Positions 10,669 to 20,886 of a stretch of DNA of 64,000 bases are shown piece after piece. Below the pieces are notes generated by a model, which did no database searches, had not been told where the DNA came from, and saw only the letters and a program-made list of their open reading frames with translations. The position numbers and the translations under genes are program-made. This DNA comes from Talinum fruticosum (lineage: Eukaryota; Streptophyta; Magnoliopsida; Caryophyllales; Talinaceae): positions 1,302,001 to 1,366,000 of the forward strand of contig JAITYX010000083.1 of NCBI GenBank assembly GCA_021018815.1, given 5' to 3'. Every line of letters starts with the position of its first letter. Position 1 is the stretch's first letter.

Positions 10669-10866
10669 ATACCTTTCTCGGCCTTTTGGCTAAGATCAAG
10701 TGTAGTATCTGTTCTTATCAGTTTAATATCTGATACGTGGGCCAATGGCTCACAACGATATTAAATTAATTTGTTAAGGGGAAGGCCCACCACGGTAGCT
10801 TGCTGCCGGGGCCTTCGAGCGTCGCCCATGTGTTGCACTACTGCTTGGGCCTGGCGCACCCCACCA
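10669..10866 (+). ncRNA. U2: U2 spliceosomal snRNA, copy 2
   Basis: A 198-nt U2 gene nearly identical to copy 1, with the same 5' end, GTAGTA box (10702-10707) and 3' end CGCACCCCACCA. Differences are visible. The Sm-site region reads AATTTGTTAAG (10768-10778) where copy 1 has an unbroken T run. In stem IIb a C-to-T change at 10750 turns a G-C pair into G-U. The 3' loop CTGCCGG is closer to canonical than copy 1's CTGTCGG. The promoter elements and 3' box (AGTCTGAA, 10871-10878) are intact, so it is probably transcribed. Confidence 0.95.
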
Positions 10867-11623
10867 ATACAGTCTGAATATTTGAATCAAAGCTCGTGAG
10901 TGTTAGCATTAGATTAGTGTTTCGGACTAGAACGAAATGATGAACCAAGATTTAGAAGAGTGAATCAAAGGAAATTTGATAATTTATTATTAATCTGGTT
11001 CAAATTGAAATTCGAGATTAGTAATTATTTGAAAATCAATTAAGTCAAAGTCGAAAATAATCTAACCAAAAAGATAAATTGAAGTGAATTTTTAATATGA
11101 ACAATCTTACCAAAAAGTTGAAAGTGAATTTTTAATATGAACATTATCTTAGACGGTTTTAAGTGAATTAAATCAATCTTCAAAATCTCGTATTATAGTA
11201 AGTCAAAGTAAGAGTTTAGTCATTCATCCTTGTCTAACTTGCATGTGTTTTGAAGAGTTTATATATTTCATTTGTCTAGTTCTTTTAAAGATCTAAACAA
11301 AATAGGTAGAGTAAAAAATTTAAAATTTTAAAATTTATTATATATACAAGTTGAAAAATATGTACACGATGTCAATACAGATAAATATTCAAATACATAG
11401 GATTTTATAGAATTGAGTAAAAATTGGAAAAAAATTCAGGTCTATACAAATTCAGAATAAAAATTTATATTCAACCAAATAACACTAGATATTAGCGGTA
11501 TAGTTAATGCTTCATTACTGGATGCCCTTTGTCATGGCTTCTTGATATTCAAATTGCTATTCATGTTTTTGGGCAGTGTCATCCAAAATAAGCCCTGGAT
11601 AAGTTGGGGAGAAGCAAAACTCA
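10867..11623. other. Duplicated 3' flank of U2 and spacer
   Basis: The first 290 bp or so align with the flank of U2 copy 1 (736-950). Shared segments include ACTAGAACGAAAT and ATTAGTAATTATTTGAAAAT, and both run to a shared TTAGACG or CTAGACG. Copy 2 has an extra internal repeat (AAAAAGTTGAAAGTGAATTT). The remainder is AT-rich spacer and the RABA1 copy 2 3' UTR. Confidence 0.75.
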
Positions 11624-12277
11624 TTAACCGGAGCAACAACCACCCTTTTTCAAAGCAGAAACTTCCTTGCTAATGTCGATCTTCTCACCAACAGGGACCG
11701 TTAAACCTCTTGAACTGTGGCCGGTTTTCATGGACCTGCTTTTGGTAATGTGGTGAATCTGAGTGATAATTTCAGTGAAAGCGGTCTCAACATTGGTTGA
11801 TTCCATGGCGGAGGTCTCCATGAAGTAAAGGGACTCGTTCTCGGCCAAGGATTTTCCATCTTCAGCAGGGACGGTAACCAAGTGACCAAGATCAGACTTA
11901 TTCCCAATAAGCATCATAACAATGTTTGGATTAGTGTGGTCTCGCACCTCCTTTAACCACCTCTTCACATTCTCGAAGGAGGCGCGATTGGTCACATCGT
12001 ACACCAGCAACGCTCCGACGGCTCCTCGATAGTACGCACTAGTGATCGCTCGAAACCTTTCTTGCCCAGCAGTGTCCCAAATCTGAGCTTTGATCACCTT
12101 CCCTTCAATATTCAAGCTTCGAGTCGCAAACTCAACACCAATTGTGGGTCTGGACTCGACGCTAAACTCGTCTCGGGTGAACCTTAACAGCAAATTTGAC
12201 TTTCCCACACCAGAATCTCCGATTAGAACAATCTTGAAGAGGTAATCATAATCGTCTTCTGCTCTATAGCCAGCCAT
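11624..12277 (-). CDS. RABA1: RABA1-type (Rab11 family) small GTPase, copy 2
   Basis: A complete intronless frame of 217 aa, strongly similar to copy 1 along its length. It carries P-loop GDSGVGKS, switch I PTIGVEF, DTAGQE, GNKSDL, ETSAM and the prenylated tail GGCCSG. Copy 2 differs mostly after the switch II region and in the hypervariable tail, where it has [12 protein letters not shown], as expected for two genes still under constraint. It reads toward the upstream U2 gene, repeating the U2-RABA1 arrangement at 0.5-2.4 kb. Its 5' end faces the glutaredoxin gene across about 1.09 kb. Predicted role: trans-Golgi and recycling-endosome traffic. Confidence 0.93.
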   Translation of the reverse strand: MAGYRAEDDYDYLFKIVLIGDSGVGKSNLLLRFTRDEFSVESRPTIGVEFATRSLNIEGKVIKAQIWDTAGQERFRAITSAYYRGAVGALLVYDVTNRASFENVKRWLKEVRDHTNPNIVMMLIGNKSDLGHLVTVPAEDGKSLAENESLYFMETSAMESTNVETAFTEIITQIHHITKSRSMKTGHSSRGLTVPVGEKIDISKEVSALKKGGCCSG

Positions 12278-13366
12278 TGCTGTTGTGTAAACTTTGTTCT
12301 GAGCAAAGATTTCTAAAATTCAGAAGAGAAGGATAGGGAAATTGTGATTAGGGTGTCTCACTAATGCAGAATATAACATGCACGAAAAAAACTTGTCCTA
12401 AAAATTCTCTGTGGAATTGCTGTGTATTTTTTGTCATGAACTGGGGAATTAAGGAATCCTAATATCCAACAGGGAAAATACTTGATAACCCCAGCTAATG
12501 ACATTTATGTAGATCAGATAGCTCTGTGCCAAAACAAAACAACACTGTAACTAACCCCAATTATTCACTTGTGGGGTGTCATTTCAATTCACTCAATTAG
12601 TCAATTATCCAAATATGCTAATTTTAGGCTTTTATATTGCAATGGTTTTGCTTATTTAGCACTTTTTCGTTTTACAATACCTGTCGTTTTTCGGTTACGA
12701 GGAATTAAAAAAACACAAAATTTATGACAAATTTTGTATTAAAAGACAAATTTTTCTAAGATTTTATTGGAAATGAAGAAAGTCAATGAAAAAGGAGAGA
12801 AAAAATAATTAATAATAAAAAATTAATATACTAGTCATTAATACGTCATTGAAATTTTTTATTTGTTTTACCCCCTAAATCCTTCTCTATTTCCCCCTCC
12901 CTTCCATTTACTCCCACGTGACTTGAGATTACAAGTCCTATATTTACCATAAAAATTCTTATTAAAGTGGTATATGTTATGAAATTGGAAGTGTTTAGAA
13001 TATCTCATTTGCATTATTTATTATAATTGAAATTAAATATATTATTATGTTTACGATTATTTGGATCGAGTAATCAGATACTAGTTTCACTATGTTAGAT
13101 ATAAAAAGAAAAAAATAAAAGAAAAGACTTGAGGCCTGAGTGACTGGGCTAAGATCCGATATATAAAGGAAGGCCCATTTGCAATTTGCTGAAGTCTGAT
13201 TGTCGTCAAGGCGTCCACCGTTGTGGACTTTAAAGAGGAGACAGAGAGAGAGAGAGAGAGAGAGAGACACGCGCCGGAAGACAACCATCAACACTTGGCC
13301 CTCTCAGTCTGACCGCCTCTCTCTCTCTCTCTCCCCTCTGCATAAAAGCAGCAGCAGCGGCAGCAG
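12278..13366. other. Divergent promoter region, RABA1 copy 2 and glutaredoxin
   Basis: The two genes are head to head. On the glutaredoxin side there is a TATA-like ATATAAAG at about 13160-13167 followed by AAGGCCCATTT (13169-13179), a plant site II (TGGGCC, minus strand) element. The leader contains GA repeats (13243-13267) and CT repeats (13317-13334). The middle is AT-rich. Confidence 0.55.
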
Positions 13367-15620
13367 ATGGGAGGATTGTTCAGCTCAGGGAAGAACACCG
13401 GCGGCGGCGAAGCTGATAAAGAAATGGCTTTGGAGAAAGCCAAGCACCTCGCTTCTTCCACCCCTGTCTTCGTCTTCAGGTCTCTCTCTCTCTGTCATTC
13501 TGTAACGTCAATTGCAATTTCAGAATCGATTTCTGATTATTTGGTTCTTGGATTATCAAGGAAATCTGAGCTAAAACTGATTAGTGGTAGCGAATTGATT
13601 TTGTGTTATTCACTAGAATTGTTTGTTGATATGTTCGTTTGCTTGCTGATTGAGTACTGCGGTTGGACTCTTAAAGTTGTCTAATTTGAACAATTTTCAA
13701 CTTCTTGATCGGCGTTTTCAATAATAATTATTGACTTAATGCTCATTCCATTAGCGAAAGTAATTCTTCGTTTAATTTCTTTGGCATGTGTTCCTGTTTC
13801 ATCCCAAAATTAGTGTAGAGAGAGAGAATAATTCCGCCGTACCATTTGAAGTATTAGCCATTCACTGTTGCGTACCAAAACTAATGTTCCAATTTTTTTG
13901 AAAAAGAAGTTAAATAGAATTATCTTCCACATTATATGGCGTGATTGGGCACAAGAATCTTCAAAATTATATTGTTTTTCTTCTAACAATTAAGAAAATT
14001 CTAACATTGTATTCGAATCCATATCCAAGCTCAAATTCACACCATTACTCCCACTTATGTAGGGTGTGCCCATATGAGGATCAAATGTGACAACCCCAAC
14101 TCTAAATTGAATGGTCTGTTTTAGCCTGATTGTGGATTAGAAGTCATTTATTCTCATTCAAAAGATGTATAGAGCAATTTACCAAGGTAACATTGCTTCA
14201 GTACTATCTTAAAATAGTTTTTACTGCATTCGAGAATTGGAGGAAAATTATGGCTGTCACTAGTTCAATCCCCTATATTGCCTTATTGGCTTGCTGTCAC
14301 CTGTCACCTGGTGCCTATAGTTTCTTCCATAGCCACTGTTGTGTTTCCATAGAACATTCTATGGCTTGATTGACTTGAATATATGTTGGGAAGAAAACTT
14401 GCGCATAGGAAGGGTCATGGAATCATTTTGCTTGTTGTTAGATAAGGCAGAAGGAATATATTTCTCTTTCCAAGTTTATCTTTAACAAGAAGCCAAATAG
14501 AATATGTTTTCAACTTTATCTTTAACATCGCTGCAAATGCTTTCTTTATCACCACCATAGGAAACAATGGGCATCAAACTCAAAAGGAAAACTGATACCT
14601 CTATGAAGAAAAGTACAACTAGAATTTAGATACCATTCAACTGCTGATAACTCATTTACTTGCTTCATTTGATCACCATTTTTCTACTTTGCAGTAAAAC
14701 ATACTGTGGATTCTGCAACAGAGTCAAGCAGCTGTTCAAACAGCTAGGAGCGTCTTACCAAGTTATTGAACTGGACCAAGAACGTAAGTATATATTCACT
14801 ATAGCTATTTGGTGTCGATGGCTCCTCTTGCTGTGGTATACTTCATTAACCTTTATTGTCAAACATGAATAATGGATTTTATACCTTGAGAGGATTACCA
14901 AGATCAGAGTATGCAATGATTGCTGAACTGAATGTGACAATATCCAAGTACACCAGTTCTAAGCTATTGATTCATGGTAAAATATTCTCGGAACACATTA
15001 AGTGGGGCATTATATTTAGATGGATCAGTGGATTTTGGTAGCTTCAAAATTCAACCTGTAAACTGTCATGTTCAATAGATGTCAGTGCAATGTATTGAAA
15101 TTGACAGTAATTTAGGCGACTGTGATCTGTAGGTTTTTATTGTGGCTTAACAAGCATAATATAGATGGTTCGACAAATGCGCCTACAATTTCTAAAAGTA
15201 GTATGACAGCATTAGTAAAGAAGACCCTATGACGTTCTCACCACAATCCACTACTCAAAACAATGCTATAACCGCATGGTATATCGTAACATTCATCTAC
15301 ATTCTACCATCTGTTATCTCAATTTTGCCTTGGCAGCCGATGGGGAGGCAATCCAAGCTGCTCTTCTCGAGTGGACAGGGCAAAGAACTGTACCAAATGT
15401 CTTCATAGGAGGGAAGCACATTGGAGGCTGTGATGGTAAAAAGAAAACCCTCAAACTCTGCATTTTTGTTTCCACTCCAGCATCTTTTGCTTGCCTTAAA
15501 AGATCCTAACTGTGTTGAGTTATTATTGCAGCGGTGACAGCAAAACATCAACAGGGGCAACTTGTGCCTCTGCTTGTTGATGCTAAAGCAATCACCACAG
15601 AGCAACCGGTTACCGCCTAA
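13367..15620 (+). CDS. GRXC1: Class I (CGYC-type, GRXC1-like) glutaredoxin
   Basis: Four exons, 13367-13479, 14695-14783, 15337-15435 and 15532-15620, all with GT-AG borders, join to a 129-aa protein. Glutaredoxins reduce disulfides and glutathionylated proteins using glutathione; plant GRXC1 can also hold a 2Fe-2S cluster as a dimer. Visible family features are [15 protein letters not shown] (active site CGFC), [16 protein letters not shown] (cis-Pro and glutathione-binding GG) and [10 protein letters not shown]. The N-terminal MGGLFSSG resembles GRXC1/C2-type cytosolic forms with an MG start. The active site is CGFC where GRXC1 usually has CGYC, a Tyr-to-Phe change next to the second cysteine. 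Intron positions and length fit the family. Confidence 0.92.
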
Positions 15621-16586
15621 GCTTTTGATGAGTGAATCAGAGAGATGTGCATGGGCTTTAACTTCTAAAGTTTGTTTGATGCTAAAGAATAGTGGACCTC
15701 CTTTTGAGGAGAATGTTGTATGTAAGATCAAGAAAATATTAGTCTTGTAAAGTACTGTTATCTTCGCATATGTATGTGTCGGAGTTAAGACACCATAGAA
15801 TAAACAATGTGTGAAAACGACCATGTTTGATTGATGTCAACAAGAGAACAGGCCGGGTGCGGGGAGAAGATGACGACTTGAAGCTCGCCTAAAACTTAGA
15901 GTATGTCTAAAGCAGAAGTACAAGAATTGAAGTACAAATGACTACAACCTATTTTATAACGACATAACAACGATTCAAACATGACAACGATACAGATGTT
16001 GCTAACTTTCTCATGCAGCAGAGAGGGTCAAAGCTTAAAATATGTCGAGAGTGTTTCCAATGGTGCCAGGTTCTGAGGCGTGTTTGTTAGTGTTGACCAA
16101 GGTCAATGAACGGCCACTTAGGCCCATTACTCTCCACTTAACCAGACTTTCACTTCTCCAGGAAAGGTTCCTGGATAAGTGGGATGGTTGAGCAAGTCAA
16201 GAGAGACTCAACTCCTCAACTCTGAAAAATAGGAGTTAATGCCTCCTATTTAATCTATAATTGGAATATACAGAAAACACACAGGAAATTAAACGTATAT
16301 AACATCAATTGCTTCTTTTTACTCTTTCTAGAAGTCCTCAATTCTCTCTCATGCTTAGACCCACCATCCCAAGGGTCTTCGGGTTTGGGTCGTGGCTATT
16401 TCCAGCGACTCTAGTAGTCACAGGTTATATTATTCCCGATAATACCGGCAAATTCAGATTTCGGGAGTACAACCAGACTGGTGTGTTCGTGACACGGGAT
16501 TTCGCTCATGGGCTACTGAAAGGCACGGGAATTCGCTTGTGGGCTATTGAACAACAATCAACCTAATTGCTTCCGCATTACTAAGG
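15621..16586. other. Glutaredoxin 3' region and retroelement-like spacer
   Basis: The glutaredoxin 3' UTR probably ends near 15800. The rest (about 15840-16566) has a long leader-like text and an 85-codon frame at 16309-16566 that I do not recognise. Its style resembles LTR or retroelement remnants, but no ends or target duplication were found. Confidence 0.35.
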
Positions 16587-18414
16587 TCAGTCCTTAAATT
16601 TCCAACGGTTAGAAATGATGTCCTTAACAGTGACGGCCCGGTACAATGGTGGGTTATCCTCTGAGATCAACTCCTTGATGGGTTCATATGACCTTGCTGT
16701 GTTCTCTGGAAAATAATGTGTTCTGAATATGGAAGCCATTGTAATCCTTGGCCCTGCCTTGTTCGCTACCACCCTGTGCAGTGCACTCACAAACCTGTTG
16801 TTGGTGATTAGCTGCATCGAATTCGAACCATTATTTACTACACTTTTGTGTCAAGGACTCGATTCAACAATCAAAAATTTCGGTAGATAATGGAGGGTTT
16901 TAGGAATGAGCGGTTTATTCTATATTTCGATTAAGAAGTCTGATCCCAATAACCCCTCAAACTTCAAGGTTCAGGAGGGATAAGGATATCGAGCTCAGAC
17001 TTAAAGCTCAAGCCCACAACCATCTCAACTCGTTTGCACAACTTGCAAGGAAATTGTCTCCTTCATGATTCGAGTTTTGAGAGTGAAGATGGAAGTGTGG
17101 AGTGTGCACTTATAAGTACTTTACTAAAGAAATTATTCCGTATATTGTTACAACATTTTACTTAAAAAAATATTACAAGACTTGCCTGCATCAAATTTCC
17201 CATGTTGACAACTAGGGCTCCATGAATAGGAAGAACATCGATCCGTTGCTCTTTCTACAGAACTTGTAACCCCGGCAAGTGGTTCTGGGGAGAATAGTTA
17301 TGAAGCCACTGTCAGCATGGGTAGTGGATCCGAGAGTCATTTCGGGTTTGGGGCATGCTGGGTAGTAGTTGCATGGGCAGAAAACGCCATCGTTGCAACC
17401 GATGTCTTTGAGATAGTTGGGATGGAGTCCAAGAGCCTCTGAGATTAATCCATAGATGGTCTCCCTAATTTCATCACCTCATTGCTATACTTGATCATTA
17501 TATCCCTACGTCATAATCATTAGAACGATAAACGGACTGCTTACTGCATATATATGTAGATCGAGAGTTCAGTTTGAAAATATCAGTTAGTACAATTAGT
17601 AAAGTTTTTGTTATAAATGTATGTTTTGAAAAAATTAGGCATGCAATACTTGGTTTGTATCAAACTCGATCAGTTCCATTGTTTTTGGTTTAGGTGGACA
17701 TATATGAATACGATCTTGTTTCATTTCGCTTTACCTTACAATCTTACAACTTTTTCCAACTGCTTACAGCTTCTTATAACTTTTTATAACGAACTTTACA
17801 ATTATCTTACAACTCTGTACAACTGTTTACACTTTCTTATAATAACCTTACAGCTTGTTACAGTTAAATGGAACAGAGCCTACATTGTATATAAGTCTAT
17901 CTGTTAAAGTTATCATTTAAGAAAATGCCACAAAAATGTAGGAGATAATTCTTGAGGATCAGGGAGTGCTGATCCTCGAATGAAAGTAAGAGTGTCCCTC
18001 CAACAAGCCGCCTTGGCTTGGAACAAGTTGAAGTTGCTATTGTACAAGAAACTCTTGGTGTCATAGTCACGAGAATAGTACCCTTTCTTGATTTCAACAT
18101 CTTGTTCATGAAATCTACGCATCCCATCAATCATTTCATCAAAAACTTGAAGTGGGATACCATGGTTTATGAGTCGAAAGAAGCCATATTCCTCGCATGC
18201 ATGCTTTAGTCGCTCGATCACCTCCCCATGCCGAGCTGAGATGTCTTGGAAAGTAATTAGCGGGATTCTATAGACATCGAATTTTTTGTCATCTTGGTTC
18301 AGGTCGACACTTTTATGAATGAACATCCTAGGGACTTTTGACCTCGGCATCCACCAGGACCTTCGCCCTCGCTTTCGAGTTCTCGAAAGCCTTTGCTTTC
18401 ACGATCTTAAGTAA
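16587..18414 (-). pseudogene. 2-oxoglutarate/Fe(II) dioxygenase pseudogene (ACC-oxidase-homologue family)
   Basis: Remnants of three exons lie on the minus strand: about 18414-17930, 17510-17188 and 16811-16587. The order of family motifs is kept: KVPRMFIH, ACEEYGFFRLINHGIP, IDGMRRFHEQD, YYPACPKPE, HADSG (Fe-binding His-x-Asp), [20 protein letters not shown] (second Fe His) and ENPPLYR. Lesions are a frameshift near 18340 before KVPRMF, an insertion of about 400 bp (17516-17928) inside the first exon, a 1-nt loss near 17462, a frameshift near 17272, an in-frame TAG at 17255-17257 and a GC instead of GT donor after NMGNLMQ. The 2OG-binding RxS reads RIT. It cannot make an enzyme as it stands. 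Confidence 0.88.
17712..17881. mobile_element. MITE-like insertion within the dioxygenase pseudogene
   Basis: The left end GATCTTGTTTCATTTCGCTT and the reverse complement of the right end, GGCTCTGTTCCATTTAACTG, are imperfect inverted repeats. The core is dense in TTACAAC/CTTATAAC repeats. A 3-bp TAC flanks both sides. The flavour matches the MITE-like array at 56933-57640 and part of 63120-63230. It lies inside the 17516-17928 insertion and may not account for all of it. Confidence 0.5.
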
Positions 18415-18494
18415 GCTTTCCTACTGATGACATGTTTGGGTGTGTGAAGAGATTATCTTTGCCAATGGTAAAGCTATGTCTTGAGACTATGAGA

Positions 18495-18498
<4 letters not shown>

Positions 18499-18570
<72 letters not shown>
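18499..18570. repeat. (AT)36 microsatellite
   Basis: Seventy-two bases of uninterrupted AT dinucleotides. The long Tyr-Ile frames across it are artefacts. It can form a cruciform and is likely to vary in length between individuals. Confidence 0.97.
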
Positions 18571-18573
<3 letters not shown>

Positions 18574-19127
18574 TAATTGACCCCCTAGTTACATGCATAT
18601 CTAAGTTTACTTCCCTTAATAGGAGTTGATTTTATAATTAGAGGTATCATTTATCCCATAATTAGAATCTCAAGTGTTTCGATCAATCATATTTTTAGAG
18701 GGCTAAAAGTATAGTTGATATCTGACTCTAGTTGGCAAATTTTGGTTATACAGTATTATCTCATGTTACTTGGTTTTGTATCCTATTATACTCTCCTTTT
18801 TTTTTTTTTATTCTTTTTAAAAGTGGAACTCTTGACAGAAAAGCTACTTAATTTTGTTTTGGTCAACTCTATATTTCTTATTGTATTATCTTTTACACAT
18901 TTATACAAAAAAATAGAGTTGTAGGATAGACCAATTAATTCTTGGCATTATCTTCAATTATTTGGAAGCACCCGATAAGACTAATTAATGTTTGGCATTA
19001 TTGCAATAATTTAATTATTATATACAGAAAATTAATTGGCAATATTACATCGGTTAATTATTATGTATAAAAAAATTAATTATTAAATGAGACAGTTGTA
19101 TTTGAAAGTGACAATTATATTTATAAG
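18571..19127. other. AT-rich spacer
   Basis: AT-rich noncoding DNA with repeated TTAATT motifs (LTR or MITE remnants are possible) and no coding signal. Confidence 0.5.
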
Positions 19128-20169
19128 TAGATCTGGGCAACGGGTCGGGTCGGGCCCGCCCATTTACTTAACGGGCTGGGCTGGACAGTAACTTTTAAAT
19201 GGGCCGGGTCGGGTCATGGGTCAAATGGCCCTGACCACCCAAGGCCTGCCCAATTTGAGCCATTGCCACCCAAAATACCCACCACGGGTGTCCCCACAGG
19301 CCGTGGTGGCCAGCAGAGATTTACGTAACCCAAAATACCCACCACGGGTGTCCCCACAGGCTGTGGGGCAGGCCGTGGTGGCCAGCAGCGATTTAGTTAA
19401 CTTAAAACACCCACCGCAGGTGCCCCCACAGGCTGTGGGGTAGGCCGTGGTGACCAGCAGCAATTTACTTAACTGAAAACACCCACCGCAGGTGCCCCCA
19501 CAGGCTGTGGGGCAGGCCGTGGTGGCCAGCAGCGATTTACTTAACTCAAAATACCCACTCTAATCCCGTCTATATCTCTCTCTATGTTTTTAATATGAAG
19601 GATAATTTCTTTTAATAAAGAAAATTTTCTTTTATTTTTATAGTAAATTATTTTTAAAAAAATTTTTTAGATAAAAAATTAATTATTTTAATTATAAATA
19701 ATTTTTTAAAGTTTTTCAATCAAAAAATTATTTTAAATTTTAAATTTTAATTTTATTATTCATTTATTTTTTTTATTTTTAAGTATTATTATGTATTTCT
19801 CTTATTATAAATAAATTAGCATATTTTAATATAAAAAATTTTAATTTTAAATAAATTTCTCTTGTCTGATAAGTTATTTTTTTTTACGAATGATTTTATT
19901 TTAGATAAGTATTTTTTATAAAATAAGATCCTATTAGTATTTCATCACAATATAAAATTGAGTTTTTAAAAAACCAAGATCAGAGTGTGAGACAAAGTGA
20001 GAGAGTAGAGTGCAGAGGCCCATTGGCTGCCCAATACCCGGTCCGGTTAACTGTGTTAAATGACAGCCTATTAAATGTCCAGCCCAAATAAATCATTAAA
20101 TGGACTTGTACCCTTTTTTAAGCCCGACCATTTAGACCCAATGGACTCCCAGTCCATTGCCCAGGTCTA
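19128..20169. mobile_element. Non-autonomous hAT element carrying the palindromic minisatellite
   Basis: The left end TAGATCTGGGCAACGGGTCG and the reverse complement of the right end, TAGACCTGGGCAATGGACTG, are matching terminal inverted repeats. A perfect 8-bp target duplication TTTATAAG (19120-19127 and 20170-20177) identifies it as hAT superfamily. It is 1,042 bp with no transposase coding. The subterminal parts are rich in GGGTCGGG and GCCCGACC motifs, the core is AT-rich, and a minisatellite occupies 19268-19556. Confidence 0.92.
19268..19556. repeat. 72-bp palindromic minisatellite, hAT copy (about 4 units)
   Basis: Four units of the repeat seen at 6941-7340. The first has an internal deletion of the palindrome's right arm. 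The consensus holds CACCACGGGTGTCCCCACAG then GCTGTGGGG and CCGTGGTGGCC. Units end AGCAGCGATTTACTTAAC in place of the LTR version's TTATTTAACC. Confidence 0.92.
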
Positions 20170-20886
20170 TTTATAAGAATCAAAAGGCATGTATTAGCTT
20201 AAACAATCATCAAACATTTCTTCTAGTCTAGAGATTATGTTCTATTAAATATTATCATATAGTTGAAATTATTATTAGCCATGTCGCTCTCCCTTTTTTT
20301 TCGTGCAAAAAAAACTAATATAATTAAAATTTTAATTCATATATTTGATAACAACTCTAAGAAATAGTGTAAGTTAAACTAACTTACATTCAACATACAT
20401 ATAGGTCCAACATTCACTTGACATACGGATCTTTGGCTTCACAATACAAAAGGAAATGGACTTTCCACATCACATTAGAAAATAAAGCCGTAATATATAT
20501 CATATATTTGATCTAGACTAAACCGACTTGTTTTTCAGCTCTACATTATCCGACTTTCAAAAAAAAAAAAAAGGGTACAAAATCTCTCTAGGCCTATTAC
20601 TTTTGGGCCTTTTGGGCTTAGGTGTGGATTCACACAACTCAAAACTTCACAGTCCATCCATCAAAGAAACTCCACCGTTTGTGGAAGAACAAAACAAAAC
20701 CTCCCAAGCTCCACCTCCAAACCTCCCAGAAAATTTGGTTAATGGCGGTGTTTAGATCATTTTCGTGATTCGAAACCTCTGGACCCTCTCCCAGTCTCCC
20801 TCCGCTCTCTCCTTTGACTCGCCGCCTTGACCGCCGCCTGGCGCCCAGTAGTCCATCGCATCGCCAGTCGACGCCCCCTGGGGAGT
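20170..20886. other. Upstream region of the Tim17-family gene
   Basis: Promoter and leader. The segment 20560-20886 is more GC-rich and pyrimidine-rich, consistent with a 5' UTR. No TATA box stands out. Confidence 0.45.

Noticed and set aside
16309..16566. 85-codon plus-strand frame near 16.4 kb
   Set aside because: It resembles retroelement remnant text, matches no family and has no partners.
18407..18629. Tyr-Ile repeat proteins on both strands at 18.4-18.6 kb and at 56.4 kb
   Set aside because: These are translations of AT dinucleotide microsatellites.
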